DNA of 64,000 nucleotides from Bradyrhizobium sp. SK17 (GCF_002831585.1 NZ_CP025113.1:4479001-4543000); one strand, 5' to 3'. Shown: positions 41,165-53,652, numbered from the stretch's first letter. Notes: generated from the sequence alone by a model not told the origin. Program-made: numbers and translations.

Positions 41165-43179
41165 TGAGCGCCTGGTACTTGAAGCGTAAACTCGGCGACC
41201 TCTGCCGCGTCACCATCTTCGAGGCGTCGAACCGTCTCGGCGGCAAAATCGTCACGCGCAAATTCGACACCGCACCCGCGATGTATGAAGCGGGCGTCGC
41301 CGAGATCTATGACTACTCGATGACGGGACCCGACCCGCTGCGCGAGCTGATCCAGCATTTCGGCCTGCAAACCATCCCGATGGACGCCGAGCAGGTCCAT
41401 CTCGACGGCGAGCTGCTCGCCGACGTCCCCGGCATGCGCCGCAAATACGGGCCGAAGACCGCGGCCGCGATCGAGGCGTTCCGCAAGCGTTGCAGCGACC
41501 TGGTGTCGCCGATCGAATATTACGAGGGCGTCGGCGCTCACGACAACGAGCACCCGTGGGCCTACAAGACCGCCGAGCAGATCCTCGATGAAGAGGTCGA
41601 GGACGTGACCGCCAAGCGGTTCTTCAAGGTGATGGCGCGCTCCGATCTCGCGACCGAGAGCCACAACACCAACGGCCTCAACGCGCTGAAGAACTACGTG
41701 ATGGATGTCGACGGCTATATCGGGCTGTATTCGATCCAGAACGGCAACGAGCAGCTGATCGATTGCCTGCGCTCGGAGGTCGATGCCGACATCCAGCTCA
41801 ACCACCGCGTCCTCAAGGTCGGCAAGACCGCGGCCGGCCGCTACCAGCTCAACATGATGAACGGCAAGGGGCCGGAGACCCGCGACTTCGACCTCGTCCT
41901 GGTCTGCCTGCCGCACTCATGGCTTGCGACCATGCGCTGGGACGGCGAGGAGCTGCGCCGGTCGATGGTCAAGCACGTCGCCTATTTCGATCGCCCGGCG
42001 CACTATCTGCGCGTCTCGGTGCTGTTCGACGAGCCGTTCTGGGGCGAGAAGATCCCGGGCGCCTGGTTCATGTCGGAAGCGTTCGGCGGCTGCTGCGTCT
42101 ACAATGAGGGCGCGCGCCACGACGTCGGCAAGCACGGTGTGCTGAACTGGCTGATCGCGGGCTCCGACGCGCTCGCCTTCGCCAATCTCTCTGACCAGGA
42201 ACTGATCGATGCCGCGCTGAAGTCGCTGCCGGCCTCGCTCGGCAATGCCCGCGAGCACTTCCTCGAGGGCAAGATCCATCGCTGGCTGTCGTCGGTCAAC
42301 GCGCTGCCCGGCGGCCTGCCGGTGCGCGACGTCATGACCAATCACCGTCCCGAGCCGAAGGACCACCCCGGCATCGTGGTGGTCGGCGACTATCTGTTCG
42401 ATTCGACGCTGAACGGGTTGCTCGATTCCTCCGATGCCGCGACCGACATCGTCGTCACCGAGATGATGCGGCTGCGCCGCGCCCGCGCCCAGCAAGGCGC
42501 CGAACTGTCCGACAAGATCGACCGCAGCTATTTCGAGAACTATCGCGGTGCCGGCCCCTACGGCGAAGTCTGGCGCAACTTCACCGACCCGGCCTATCTG
42601 ACCGACCTGATCAAGACGGTCTGGGGCAGGGCGAAGGGCTACAAGCTGCTGGTGGCGGGCTCGGCCAGCGGCGAACTGGTCGGCGCGCTGCGCGACCGCG
42701 GCATCGATGCCTGGGGTATCGAGAACAACCGCTACATTCACGGCAAGACGCCGAAGGCGCTGAAGAAGTACAACAAGCTCGGCTCGATCGCCGACATGCC
42801 GTTCAAGGCCAACGAGTTCGACTTCGTGTTCGAGACCTCGCTGTGCCATCTCGGCGAGAAGCAGGTCCCGCGCGCGGTGCGCGAGCTCAACCGCGTGGTC
42901 AAGACCGGCCTGATCTTCGCGTCGGTGACCTCGGACATGGCGCCGGCGGTGATCGATCGCTACGACCTGTTGCGCGGAGTGAAGAAGCTCGGCACCTGGT
43001 GGGAATGGTCGGAATTGTTCTTCGGCAACGGCTTCGACCTGTCGATGCACCGCCGCGACTGCACCGACGCGCTGTGGGCGCTGACGCTGGCCGCCAACAA
43101 GGGGCCGGGGCAGTGGTACACCGACTCCGACAGCCTGCGCTATTCGTTCTTCGACAAGGTCGAGGCCGACCTCGACTAG
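41164..43179 (+). CDS. FAD-dependent amine oxidase-like domain fused to SAM methyltransferase
   Basis: A 671-residue frame (684 if joined to the 13 detached codons upstream). Residues 1-440 resemble flavin amine oxidase/protoporphyrinogen oxidase-like proteins: ASNRLGGKIVTR is the second half of the FAD motif, and VVVGDYLFDSTLNGLLDSSDAATD near 405-428 is the C-terminal FAD contact. From about residue 490 a class I SAM-dependent methyltransferase follows: LLVAGSASGELVGALRDRG (SAM loop), WGIENNRYIH and ELNRVVKTGLIFASV. The fusion is not one I can name. As it stands the glycine loop is outside the frame, so the protein would lack FAD binding unless the shift is an error or corrected. It follows rpoC and precedes an ABC exporter. 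Confidence 0.8.
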   Translation: MSAWYLKRKLGDLCRVTIFEASNRLGGKIVTRKFDTAPAMYEAGVAEIYDYSMTGPDPLRELIQHFGLQTIPMDAEQVHLDGELLADVPGMRRKYGPKTAAAIEAFRKRCSDLVSPIEYYEGVGAHDNEHPWAYKTAEQILDEEVEDVTAKRFFKVMARSDLATESHNTNGLNALKNYVMDVDGYIGLYSIQNGNEQLIDCLRSEVDADIQLNHRVLKVGKTAAGRYQLNMMNGKGPETRDFDLVLVCLPHSWLATMRWDGEELRRSMVKHVAYFDRPAHYLRVSVLFDEPFWGEKIPGAWFMSEAFGGCCVYNEGARHDVGKHGVLNWLIAGSDALAFANLSDQELIDAALKSLPASLGNAREHFLEGKIHRWLSSVNALPGGLPVRDVMTNHRPEPKDHPGIVVVGDYLFDSTLNGLLDSSDAATDIVVTEMMRLRRARAQQGAELSDKIDRSYFENYRGAGPYGEVWRNFTDPAYLTDLIKTVWGRAKGYKLLVAGSASGELVGALRDRGIDAWGIENNRYIHGKTPKALKKYNKLGSIADMPFKANEFDFVFETSLCHLGEKQVPRAVRELNRVVKTGLIFASVTSDMAPAVIDRYDLLRGVKKLGTWWEWSELFFGNGFDLSMHRRDCTDALWALTLAANKGPGQWYTDSDSLRYSFFDKVEADLD

Positions 43180-43312
43180 CGGCAACGGGCGCAGGGCGCA
43201 GGCCCAGCGTCGACAAACTGTCGCGCCGATGTCCGATCCAGGGACCACCGCGGCAACGCGCCGGCCGGCCCAAACGCTTTGCCGAATTCATCCTGATCGC
43301 TTAGGATCGCAG

Positions 43313-43342
43313 CCGCAGCGCTCGCCGCTGCGGTTTCGATTT
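43313..43342 (+). terminator. Hairpin with T-rich tail between the fusion gene and the ABC exporter gene
   Basis: CCGCAGCG (43313-43320) and CGCTGCGG (43326-43333) form an 8-bp perfect stem with a CTCGC loop, followed by TTTCGATTT. A partial terminator is plausible; if so the exporter gene needs its own promoter or is expressed by readthrough. Confidence 0.45.
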
Positions 43343-43377
43343 GCGGTCATGCCGGCCGTGGAGCATCGGTTGGTTTC

Positions 43378-45417
43378 ATGGCGCCAAGACCTCCTGCATC
43401 AGACGATCCGAGCCGGTCCGATGCCGACGATCCCGAGCTGAAGAAGAAGCCCGTCGCCGCGTCCGGTCCGCCCGTGCCGGCAGGCACCGCGAAGCCCGCC
43501 GCGGCGCCGGCTGACGAGGCCGACGACGAGGAGGAGGACGAGGACGACGAGCTCGATGACGATGATGACGACGAGGATCTCGTCGTCTTCACCGCCAAGG
43601 AAGCCGCCGGCGCGCTCTCCACGATCTTCGGCTTCGTTCGGCCGCTGCTCGCCAACTACCGCAAGCCATTCGCCTTCGTCAGCTTCGGCGTGCTGGTCGA
43701 GACGTTGTTCAACGTCATCATGCCGCTCAGCCTGAAGTTCCTGATCGACGACGCGCTCGGCGAGGAGGACTTCCAGGCGCTCTACAAGATCCTCGGCGTG
43801 CTCGCGGTCGCCGGGATCATCACCTCGATCATCGCGGTCTGGTACGAGCGCTGGGATGCGCGGCTCGCCGCGGGCATCATCGCCGACGTCCGGACGCGCA
43901 TCTTCGAGCATGTCCAGAACCTGCCGTCGGCTTATTTCGCGCGCACCAAGCGCGGCGAGATCCTGTCGCGCTTCTCGATCGATCTGTCGGCCTTCGAAGG
44001 CTCGGTCAAGACCTTCGCCAACAGCGCGGCGTTGCCGTTCCTCGAGTTGATCGCTGGCATCATCCTGATGCTGTTCCTGAACTGGCAGCTCGCCGCGGTC
44101 GCTCTGCTGGTGTTTCCGATCACGCTGATCGGGCCGCGCATCCTGACGCCGAAGGCGGTGCAGGCCAATTACGAGCAGAAGCAGAATGAGGCCGCGCTGC
44201 TCGGAACGGTGCAGGAGAACGTCGCAGCGCAAGCGGTGGTGAAGGCGTTCAATTTGCAGCGCCGGGCGCTCGGCTGGTTCACGTTGCGCAACCGCGATGT
44301 CCGCGCCAAGGCCGCGTCGGCGATGTTCCTGTCGACCATGGTGGAGCGAACCGTCACCATCTCGGTGCTGTTGTTGCACCTCGTGGTGCTGGCGATCGGC
44401 GCCTATCTCGCCACCAAGGGCCAGATCACGGTCGGCACCTTCGTGACCTTCGAGAGCGCATTCTGGGAAGTGTCATACAACATCGCCCATCTGATGCACT
44501 TCATCCCGGTGTCGATCCAGTCGGCGGCGGCGGTGCGGCACATCCAGGAGTTGCTGGACGAGCCGACCCGTGGCGCCGACCGTCCCGGTGCGCCGGATCT
44601 GCCGCGCATCACCCACGACATCTCGTTCGACCGCGTCACCTTCCAGTATGAGGGGGCGCAGACGCCGGTGCTCGACAATCTCAGCCTCAAGCTCAATGCC
44701 GGCAAGAGCATCGCCATCGTCGGCCCCAGCGGCTCCGGCAAGAGCACGCTGATCAATCTGATCCTGCGGCTCTACGTGCCCGACGAGGGCCGGGTCGCGA
44801 TCGACGGCGTCGACATCCGCCGGGTGACGCGCGAGTCGCTGCGGGCGAACATGGCGGTCGTGTTTCAGGAGAACATGCTGTTCAACATGTCGATCCGCGA
44901 GAACATCCGGCTCGGCAAGGAAGGCGCGACCGACGCGGAGGTCGAGGACGCCGCGAGGAAGGCCGAGATCCATCGCTACATCATGAGCTTGCCGCAGCGT
45001 TACGACACGCCGGTCGGCGAGCGCGGCGATACCCTGTCGGGCGGGCAGCGCCAGCGCATCGCGATCGCGCGCGCGCTGATCCGCAATCCGTCCGTGTTGC
45101 TGCTCGACGAGGCGACCTCGGCGCTCGACCAGACCACGGAAGCGGCGATCAACCGTACGTTGCTGAAGGTCGCCCGAGGCCGCACCATGATCTGGTCGAC
45201 CCACCGCCTGACCTCGGTGGTCGAGATGGACGAGATCATCGTGATCTCAGGCGGCCGGGCGATCGAACGCGGCTCGCACGAGGAACTGCTGGCCCGGAAC
45301 GGCGTCTACCGCAAGCTGTGGGACGACCAGGGGCACCTCAACCACGACGCGGATGATGATGACGACGACGCGGACGATGAAGATGATGATGAGGAGGATG
45401 AAGGCGAGGAGGCGTGA
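43378..45417 (+). CDS. ABC exporter (TMD-NBD) with polyacidic N- and C-terminal tails
   Basis: A 679-residue half-transporter of the type IV exporter class (MsbA/LmrA-like). After a Pro/Ala-rich start, residues 46-67 are almost all Asp/Glu. Six transmembrane helices cover about 85-370 (for example PFAFVSFGVLVETLFNVIMPLS). The nucleotide-binding domain has Walker A GPSGSGKST (about 451), signature LSGGQRQR (about 552), Walker B VLLLDEATSALD, and H-loop STHR. The final 25 residues (655-679) are again Asp/Glu-rich. Both acidic tails are cytosolic. It must work as a dimer. The substrate is unknown; neighbours suggest a flavoprotein product. ATG 43378 has only a weak ribosome binding site. Confidence 0.92.
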   Translation: MAPRPPASDDPSRSDADDPELKKKPVAASGPPVPAGTAKPAAAPADEADDEEEDEDDELDDDDDDEDLVVFTAKEAAGALSTIFGFVRPLLANYRKPFAFVSFGVLVETLFNVIMPLSLKFLIDDALGEEDFQALYKILGVLAVAGIITSIIAVWYERWDARLAAGIIADVRTRIFEHVQNLPSAYFARTKRGEILSRFSIDLSAFEGSVKTFANSAALPFLELIAGIILMLFLNWQLAAVALLVFPITLIGPRILTPKAVQANYEQKQNEAALLGTVQENVAAQAVVKAFNLQRRALGWFTLRNRDVRAKAASAMFLSTMVERTVTISVLLLHLVVLAIGAYLATKGQITVGTFVTFESAFWEVSYNIAHLMHFIPVSIQSAAAVRHIQELLDEPTRGADRPGAPDLPRITHDISFDRVTFQYEGAQTPVLDNLSLKLNAGKSIAIVGPSGSGKSTLINLILRLYVPDEGRVAIDGVDIRRVTRESLRANMAVVFQENMLFNMSIRENIRLGKEGATDAEVEDAARKAEIHRYIMSLPQRYDTPVGERGDTLSGGQRQRIAIARALIRNPSVLLLDEATSALDQTTEAAINRTLLKVARGRTMIWSTHRLTSVVEMDEIIVISGGRAIERGSHEELLARNGVYRKLWDDQGHLNHDADDDDDDADDEDDDEEDEGEEA

Positions 45418-45465
45418 CGCCGCCGCGCGGCTGATGCCCGGACGCGGCGTCCGCTGATCCGAGCC

Positions 45466-46677
45466 TCAAGCCCTGTCCGCGGCCTGTGGACGCTGCCTGA
45501 AATGACCAGCCGGCCGGGTCGCCGACGGCGCCGCCGACGGATTGCGCAGCCGGCGCAGCGTGCCGCGGCCGAGATAGCTGAAAAAGCGCGCCCAGCGCTG
45601 CGCCTGCCAGTATGGCCCGCTGTCGATCGAGACCCGGCGGAAGTCGAAGGCCTTGGCGTTCGACCAGGCATCGCAGGCCGTCTTGACCGGGTCGTCGTAG
45701 AACGCGGTGATCTTGTCCTCGCCCATGCCGTCGGTCGCAAGCCAGGCCGGGATGTGCACGTTGCAGAGCTGGGCGACGTCCGTGAACACCTTGTCGGTCC
45801 CGGTGCCGGTGACCGGGCAGGTGCTGGCGAAGGCATCGCCGACCAGCACGACGCCGGCCTGCCGATAGCCGGTGCTGACATAGATGTCGGCCGGCCTGAC
45901 CTTGATGTCGCCCGCGACCTCGAATTCGCCGGTGAGCCGGCGCAGCCGCGGCAGCGCGGCGTTCAGCGTCTCGACCGGACTACGCCGGATCGCCCGCAGC
46001 CAGGGATCGTCGGCCTGGCGGTAGGTGAAGAGGTTGGCGCGCATCCGGTTTCCGATCGGAAACAGCGTGATGTAGGGAATCCGGTCGCTCGGGCGCTCCG
46101 AGAAATAGGTCATGGCCGGGAACGGGAAGGCGGGACGGCCCACCGGCACGAAGTCGAAACCGATCGAGATCGAATGACAGGCGCTGGTGACCAGCCGCTC
46201 GATGCCGAGCATCCGGCGCAGCCCGACATTGAGGCCGTTGGCGAGCACGACGAGGCGGGCCGAGATCTCCTCGCCGCTGGCGAGCACGATCCGCTGCCGC
46301 TCGAAACTGGTCGCGACATTGACGACCTTGTCGCAGACGAATTCGGCCGATCCCGCGATTTCATTCCGAACCGCGCCAATCAGCGCGTCGTACATGATGC
46401 CGTATTGCCGGCTCGGCTGCCGGTCGAGCAGACGGCCGAATCGCGCGATCCAGTTCTCGCCGTCCAGCGTCGCCGAACGGAGCACGGATTCGGCGAGGCC
46501 GGTGCTGGCGAATCGCGCGAGCTGGAGGTCGCCGCCGATCTTTTCGACGCGGAAATCGAACGGATAGACCTGATGAGGGTCGATCAGGATGCTCGGTATC
46601 CCGGCACGGCCGAGCATGGCGGCTGCGGTCGAGCCCGCAAGACCTCCGCCGATGATCGCGATGTCGGTATACCGCAT
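45466..46677 (-). CDS. Flavoprotein monooxygenase/halogenase-like (PHBH fold)
   Basis: A 403-residue FAD protein on the minus strand, convergent with the ABC gene (48-base gap). ATG 46677 gives MRYTDIAIIGGGLAGSTAAA, with the FAD glycine loop at once; an upstream TTG extension is rejected. The second FAD motif VLVGDAFASTCPVTGTGTDKVFTDVAQL and the central TYFSERPSDRIPYITLFPIG fit the tryptophan halogenase/geranylgeranyl reductase/PHBH superfamily. No WxWxIP signature of flavin-dependent halogenases is seen, so halogenation is unlikely. The C-terminus is a basic, disordered tail (RNPSAAPSATRPAGHFRQRP). Substrate unknown. It could act with the preceding oxidoreductase-methyltransferase. Confidence 0.85.
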   Translation of the reverse strand: MRYTDIAIIGGGLAGSTAAAMLGRAGIPSILIDPHQVYPFDFRVEKIGGDLQLARFASTGLAESVLRSATLDGENWIARFGRLLDRQPSRQYGIMYDALIGAVRNEIAGSAEFVCDKVVNVATSFERQRIVLASGEEISARLVVLANGLNVGLRRMLGIERLVTSACHSISIGFDFVPVGRPAFPFPAMTYFSERPSDRIPYITLFPIGNRMRANLFTYRQADDPWLRAIRRSPVETLNAALPRLRRLTGEFEVAGDIKVRPADIYVSTGYRQAGVVLVGDAFASTCPVTGTGTDKVFTDVAQLCNVHIPAWLATDGMGEDKITAFYDDPVKTACDAWSNAKAFDFRRVSIDSGPYWQAQRWARFFSYLGRGTLRRLRNPSAAPSATRPAGHFRQRPQAADRA

Positions 46678-46783
46678 GAGAGATTCCGTGGCCGTAGACC
46701 GCAATTTTTGCGCTGCGATTGGCAAATAAAGGCTTAGTTCCGAGCTTTGCCTTCGGGTCTAAGTTGGGGAGAGTTGTTTCTAT

Positions 46784-46809
46784 TCATATTTTACCCGGGT
46801 ATAATATGA
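46784..46809. promoter_or_regulatory. 26-bp near-perfect palindrome with ACCCGGGT core
   Basis: Left half CATATTTTACCC (46785-46796) and right half GGGTATAATATG (46797-46808) are complementary at 11 of 12 positions, plus one more flanking pair. The palindrome contains TATAAT at 46800-46805 on the plus strand. It lies 107 bp upstream of the minus-strand flavoprotein start and 555 bp upstream of rpsL. It is probably an operator of the flavoprotein gene or of a divergent promoter. Confidence 0.55.
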
Positions 46810-47364
46810 TTCCGCCGGGGCACCATCGAGTCGGGCGAGGCGCGGAGGCTGTCATAATCCGACGTGGGTCCGGCGCCGGCGAAATGCGAAATACGCAACT
46901 GCCAGAGGCGTTTCTTTGCTTGTCGTTTTACTTGACTTCACTATCTCTCGATTATACAAGGCGCCCACTTAACGACAGGCGGTGAGCTACGCCAGCGTCG
47001 GAACGGAACACCCGAAGGCCCTTTTTCAGGCGCCGGACGGGCACCAACCTCGACGAATGCCGCTCAAACGCTGTCGATGATAGCTAGGCAATGCCAGGAC
47101 GATTTTGGTTCTCTTGAGCAGGTCTCTTGAGAGTTAATTCGGATGCATGACCTCGGTGGCGGACCGAACAGCGAACGCTGAACGGTCCGGAATCGCGGTC
47201 CTCTGTGGCGTCGAAGCGCTTTCCGCTCAGCGATGAGTGGTTGGCGCGATTTCGCTTTGCGCGGGTATTTGATTCGCGTCGAGCGGGCCGTACGGGACGG
47301 CTTTTCCCGAGAAGAATTGGCGGAGCCATTCAAGGCTTCGCGCGAACTAAAGGGTGAAGGCTAC
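46810..47364 (+). promoter_or_regulatory. Leader and promoter region of the str operon
   Basis: No gene is convincing in this stretch. It is more AT-rich than the rest of the window. A candidate promoter is TTGACT (46932-46937) with TATACA (46953-46958), though the 15-bp spacer is short. A hairpin at 47160-47189 is described separately. Direct TCTCTTGAG repeats occur at about 47110 and 47123. The start of rpsL is set at 47365 because it has GAAGG close by and matches the conserved N-terminus. Confidence 0.45.
47160..47189 (+). promoter_or_regulatory. Symmetric hairpin in the rpsL leader
   Basis: CGGACCG (47160-47166) pairs with CGGTCCG (47183-47189), then AA/AA internal loops, then CAGC...GCTG with a GAAC tip. 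The regular design with tandem A-A mismatches looks like a protein-binding RNA motif. It lies 176 nt before rpsL, so it may take part in control of the str operon. Confidence 0.45.
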
Positions 47365-47736
47365 ATGCCGACGATCAACCAGCTGATCGCAAATCCGCGT
47401 GAAGTGCAGAAGTCGCGTAAGAAGGTGCCGGCGCTGCAGCAGTCGCCGCAGAAGCGCGGCGTGTGCACGCGCGTCTACACCACGACCCCGAAGAAGCCGA
47501 ACTCGGCGCTTCGTAAGGTCGCCAAGGTGCGCCTGACCAACGGCTTCGAGGTGATCGGCTACATCCCGGGTGAAGGCCATAACCTTCAGGAGCATTCGGT
47601 GGTCATGATCCGCGGCGGCCGCGTCAAGGACTTGCCCGGCGTGCGCTACCACATCCTTCGCGGCGTGCTGGATACCCAGGGCGTCAAGAACCGTAAGCAG
47701 CGTCGTTCGAAGTACGGCGCAAAGCGTCCGAAGTAA
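47365..47736 (+). CDS. rpsL: 30S ribosomal protein S12
   Basis: A 123-residue S12 starting [20 protein letters not shown]. The lysines of [13 protein letters not shown] and [13 protein letters not shown], where streptomycin resistance changes occur, are present as in wild type. It lies at the decoding centre of the small subunit. First gene of the str operon; rpsG follows after 15 bp. Confidence 0.97.
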   Translation: MPTINQLIANPREVQKSRKKVPALQQSPQKRGVCTRVYTTTPKKPNSALRKVAKVRLTNGFEVIGYIPGEGHNLQEHSVVMIRGGRVKDLPGVRYHILRGVLDTQGVKNRKQRRSKYGAKRPK

Positions 47737-48222
<486 letters not shown>

Positions 48223-48252
48223 GGCGAACAACGGAATTTAAGGAACAGTCTC

Positions 48253-50325
<2,073 letters not shown>

Positions 50326-50364
50326 TTGTCGTTGACGGCAGTCAACGATTGAACGGAGAGTCAA

Positions 50365-51555
<1,191 letters not shown>

Positions 51556-51561
51556 TTACGC

Positions 51562-51622
51562 GAATAGGGAATGGCGAGTAGCGGGTGGGTCACCATTCGC
51601 TATTCGCTACTCGCCACTCACT
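51562..51622. repeat. Inverted array of heptameric repeats between tuf and rpsJ
   Basis: Left arm: GAATAGG, GAATGGC, GAGTAGC, GGGTGGG (51562-51589, four contiguous 7-mers). Right arm: ATTCGCT, ATTCGCT, ACTCGCC, ACTCACT (51595-51622, four contiguous 7-mers). The arms pair with each other; GGCGAGTAGCG (51573-51583) and CGCTACTCGCC (51605-51615) are an exact 11-bp match. I recall repeats of this GCGAATAGCGA style in Bradyrhizobium intergenic DNA. The hairpin lies in the str-S10 junction and could weaken readthrough into rpsJ. Confidence 0.75.
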
Positions 51623-51639
51623 AAAGAAAGAATACGGCA

Positions 51640-51948
51640 ATGAACGGCCAAAATATTCGCATCCGTCTCAAGGCGTTCGACCATCGTATCCTCGATACGT
51701 CGACCCGCGAGATCGTGAACACGGCGAAGCGCACCGGTGCGCAGGTTCGCGGACCGATTCCGCTGCCGACCCGCATCGAGAAGTTCACCGTCAACCGTTC
51801 GCCGCACGTTGACAAGAAGAGCCGCGAGCAATTCGAGATGCGCACCCACAAGCGCCTCCTCGACATTGTCGACCCGACCCCGCAGACCGTCGATGCGCTG
51901 ATGAAGCTCGACCTGGCCGCCGGTGTCGACGTCGAGATCAAGCTCTAA
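51640..51948 (+). CDS. rpsJ: 30S ribosomal protein S10
   Basis: A 102-residue S10, also known as NusE in antitermination. [21 protein letters not shown] and the conserved [30 protein letters not shown] are standard. ATG 51640 has only an A-rich weak ribosome binding site after the inverted heptamer repeat. Confidence 0.96.
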
Positions 51949-52002
51949 GGTTTTGGATTTTTACGTCCGCCGCTTGCGGACAGAAAGACAGGAAGCACGC
52001 CG

Positions 52003-52722
52003 ATGCGCTCCGGAGTGATCGCACAGAAGGTCGGGATGACGCGGGTCTTTACGGAGACCGGCGAGCATATCCCTGTGACCGTGCTGAAGTTGGGCAACTG
52101 CCAGGTGCTGGGCCACCGCACGACCGAGAAGAACGGCTATGTCGCTCTTCAGCTCGGCTCGGGCGCCCGCAAGACCGTGTACATGCCCAAGGCCGAACGC
52201 GGCCAGTTCGCAGTCGCCAAGGTCGAGCCGAAGCGCAAGCTCGCCGAGTTCCGCGTGTCCGAGGACGCGCTGATCCCGGTCGGCGCGGAAATCCAGGCGG
52301 ACCATTTCGTGGTCGGCCAGTTCGTCGACGTCACCGGCACCTCGATCGGTAAGGGCTTCGCCGGCGGCATGAAGCGCTGGAATTTCGGCGGTCTGCGTGC
52401 CACCCACGGTGTCTCGATCTCGCATCGTTCGATCGGTTCGACCGGTGGCCGTCAGGATCCCGGCAAGACCTTCAAGAACAAGAAGATGCCCGGTCACATG
52501 GGCGTCGACCGCATCACCACGCTCAATCTGCGCGTGGTGCAGACCGACGTTGAGCGCGGCCTGATCCTCGTCGAAGGCGCCGTTCCCGGCTCCAAGGGCG
52601 GCTGGATCTCGGTGCGCGACGCGGTCAAGAAGCCGCTGCCGAAGGAAGCTCCGAAGCCCGGCAAGTTCAAGGTTGCCGGCGGCGAAGCTGCCGAGGCTTC
52701 GGCCGAGAAGGAGGGTGTGTGA
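52003..52722 (+). CDS. rplC: 50S ribosomal protein L3
   Basis: A 239-residue L3 that helps build the peptidyl-transferase region. Central tip [56 protein letters not shown] is the conserved rRNA-inserting loop. The C-terminus has an Ala/Glu-rich tail ([14 protein letters not shown]). ATG 52003 follows AGGAAGC. rplD starts one base after the stop. Confidence 0.97.
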   Translation: MRSGVIAQKVGMTRVFTETGEHIPVTVLKLGNCQVLGHRTTEKNGYVALQLGSGARKTVYMPKAERGQFAVAKVEPKRKLAEFRVSEDALIPVGAEIQADHFVVGQFVDVTGTSIGKGFAGGMKRWNFGGLRATHGVSISHRSIGSTGGRQDPGKTFKNKKMPGHMGVDRITTLNLRVVQTDVERGLILVEGAVPGSKGGWISVRDAVKKPLPKEAPKPGKFKVAGGEAAEASAEKEGV

Positions 52723-52723
52723 G

Positions 52724-53344
52724 ATGGAACTGAAAGTCACCACCCTTGAAGGCAAGGAAGCCGGATCGGTCCAGCTCTCGGACGAGATCTTCGGTCTCGA
52801 GCCGCGCAAGGACATCATCCAGCGTTGCGTGCAGTGGCAGCTCAACAAGCGCCAGGCCGGCACGCACAAGGCCCAGGGCCGCGCCGACGTCTGGCGCACC
52901 GGCAAGAAGATGTACAAGCAGAAGGGCACCGGCGGCGCCCGTCACGGCTCGGCCCGCGTGCCGCAGTTCCGCGGCGGTGGCCGTGCGTTCGGTCCGGTCG
53001 TTCGCTCCCATGCGACCGATCTGCCGAAGAAGGTGCGCGCGCTGGCGCTGAAGCATGCGCTGTCGGCCAAGGCCAAGGACGGCGGGCTGATCGTGATCGA
53101 CAGCGCCGCGGTCAAGGAAGCCAAGACCAAGGCTCTGATCGGGCACTTCTCGGGCCTCGGCCTGACCAACGCGCTGATCATCGACGGTGCCGAGCTGAAC
53201 AACGGTTTCGCGACCGCGGCTCGCAACATCCCCAACATCGACGTGCTGCCGATCCAGGGCATCAACGTCTATGACATTCTCCGCCGCCACAAGCTGGTGC
53301 TGACCAAGGCTGCGGTTGATGCGCTGGAGGCGCGCTTCAAATGA
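52724..53344 (+). CDS. rplD: 50S ribosomal protein L4
   Basis: A 206-residue L4, starting at ATG 52724 ([20 protein letters not shown]); the frame extending into rplC is not used. The 23S rRNA loop [24 protein letters not shown] is conserved, lining the nascent peptide exit tunnel where macrolide changes occur. Its stop overlaps the rplW start by ATGA. Confidence 0.97.
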   Translation: MELKVTTLEGKEAGSVQLSDEIFGLEPRKDIIQRCVQWQLNKRQAGTHKAQGRADVWRTGKKMYKQKGTGGARHGSARVPQFRGGGRAFGPVVRSHATDLPKKVRALALKHALSAKAKDGGLIVIDSAAVKEAKTKALIGHFSGLGLTNALIIDGAELNNGFATAARNIPNIDVLPIQGINVYDILRRHKLVLTKAAVDALEARFK

Positions 53345-53640
53345 AGAACATCGACCCGCGCCACTACGACGTCATCATCTCGCCTGTCGTGACGGAAAAG
53401 GCGACGCTCGCCTCCGAGCACAACAAGGTGCTGTTCAAGGTCGCCGGCAAGGCGACCAAGCCGCAGATCAAGGAAGCGGTCGAGAAGCTGTTCGACGTCA
53501 AGGTGAAGAGCGTCAACACCCTCGTCCGCAAGGGCAAGACCAAGGTGTTCCGCGGCAATCTCGGCTCGCAGTCGGATACCAAGCGCGCGATCGTGACCCT
53601 GGAAGAGGGCCACCGCATCGACGTGACTACCGGACTATAA
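53341..53640 (+). CDS. rplW: 50S ribosomal protein L23
   Basis: A 99-residue L23 near the exit tunnel, where signal recognition particle and trigger factor dock. The sequence [40 protein letters not shown] is typical. ATG 53341 overlaps the rplD stop. rplB follows after 12 bp. Confidence 0.97.
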   Translation: MKNIDPRHYDVIISPVVTEKATLASEHNKVLFKVAGKATKPQIKEAVEKLFDVKVKSVNTLVRKGKTKVFRGNLGSQSDTKRAIVTLEEGHRIDVTTGL

Positions 53641-53652
53641 GGCGCAACGACG

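Noticed and set aside
45466..46677. Flavin-dependent tryptophan halogenase
   Set aside because: No WxWxIP motif is visible in the translation, so only a general FAD monooxygenase-like call is made.
46806..46985. A 59-residue reading frame in the rpsL upstream region
   Set aside because: No ribosome binding site, no recognisable sequence, and it runs through the predicted promoter.
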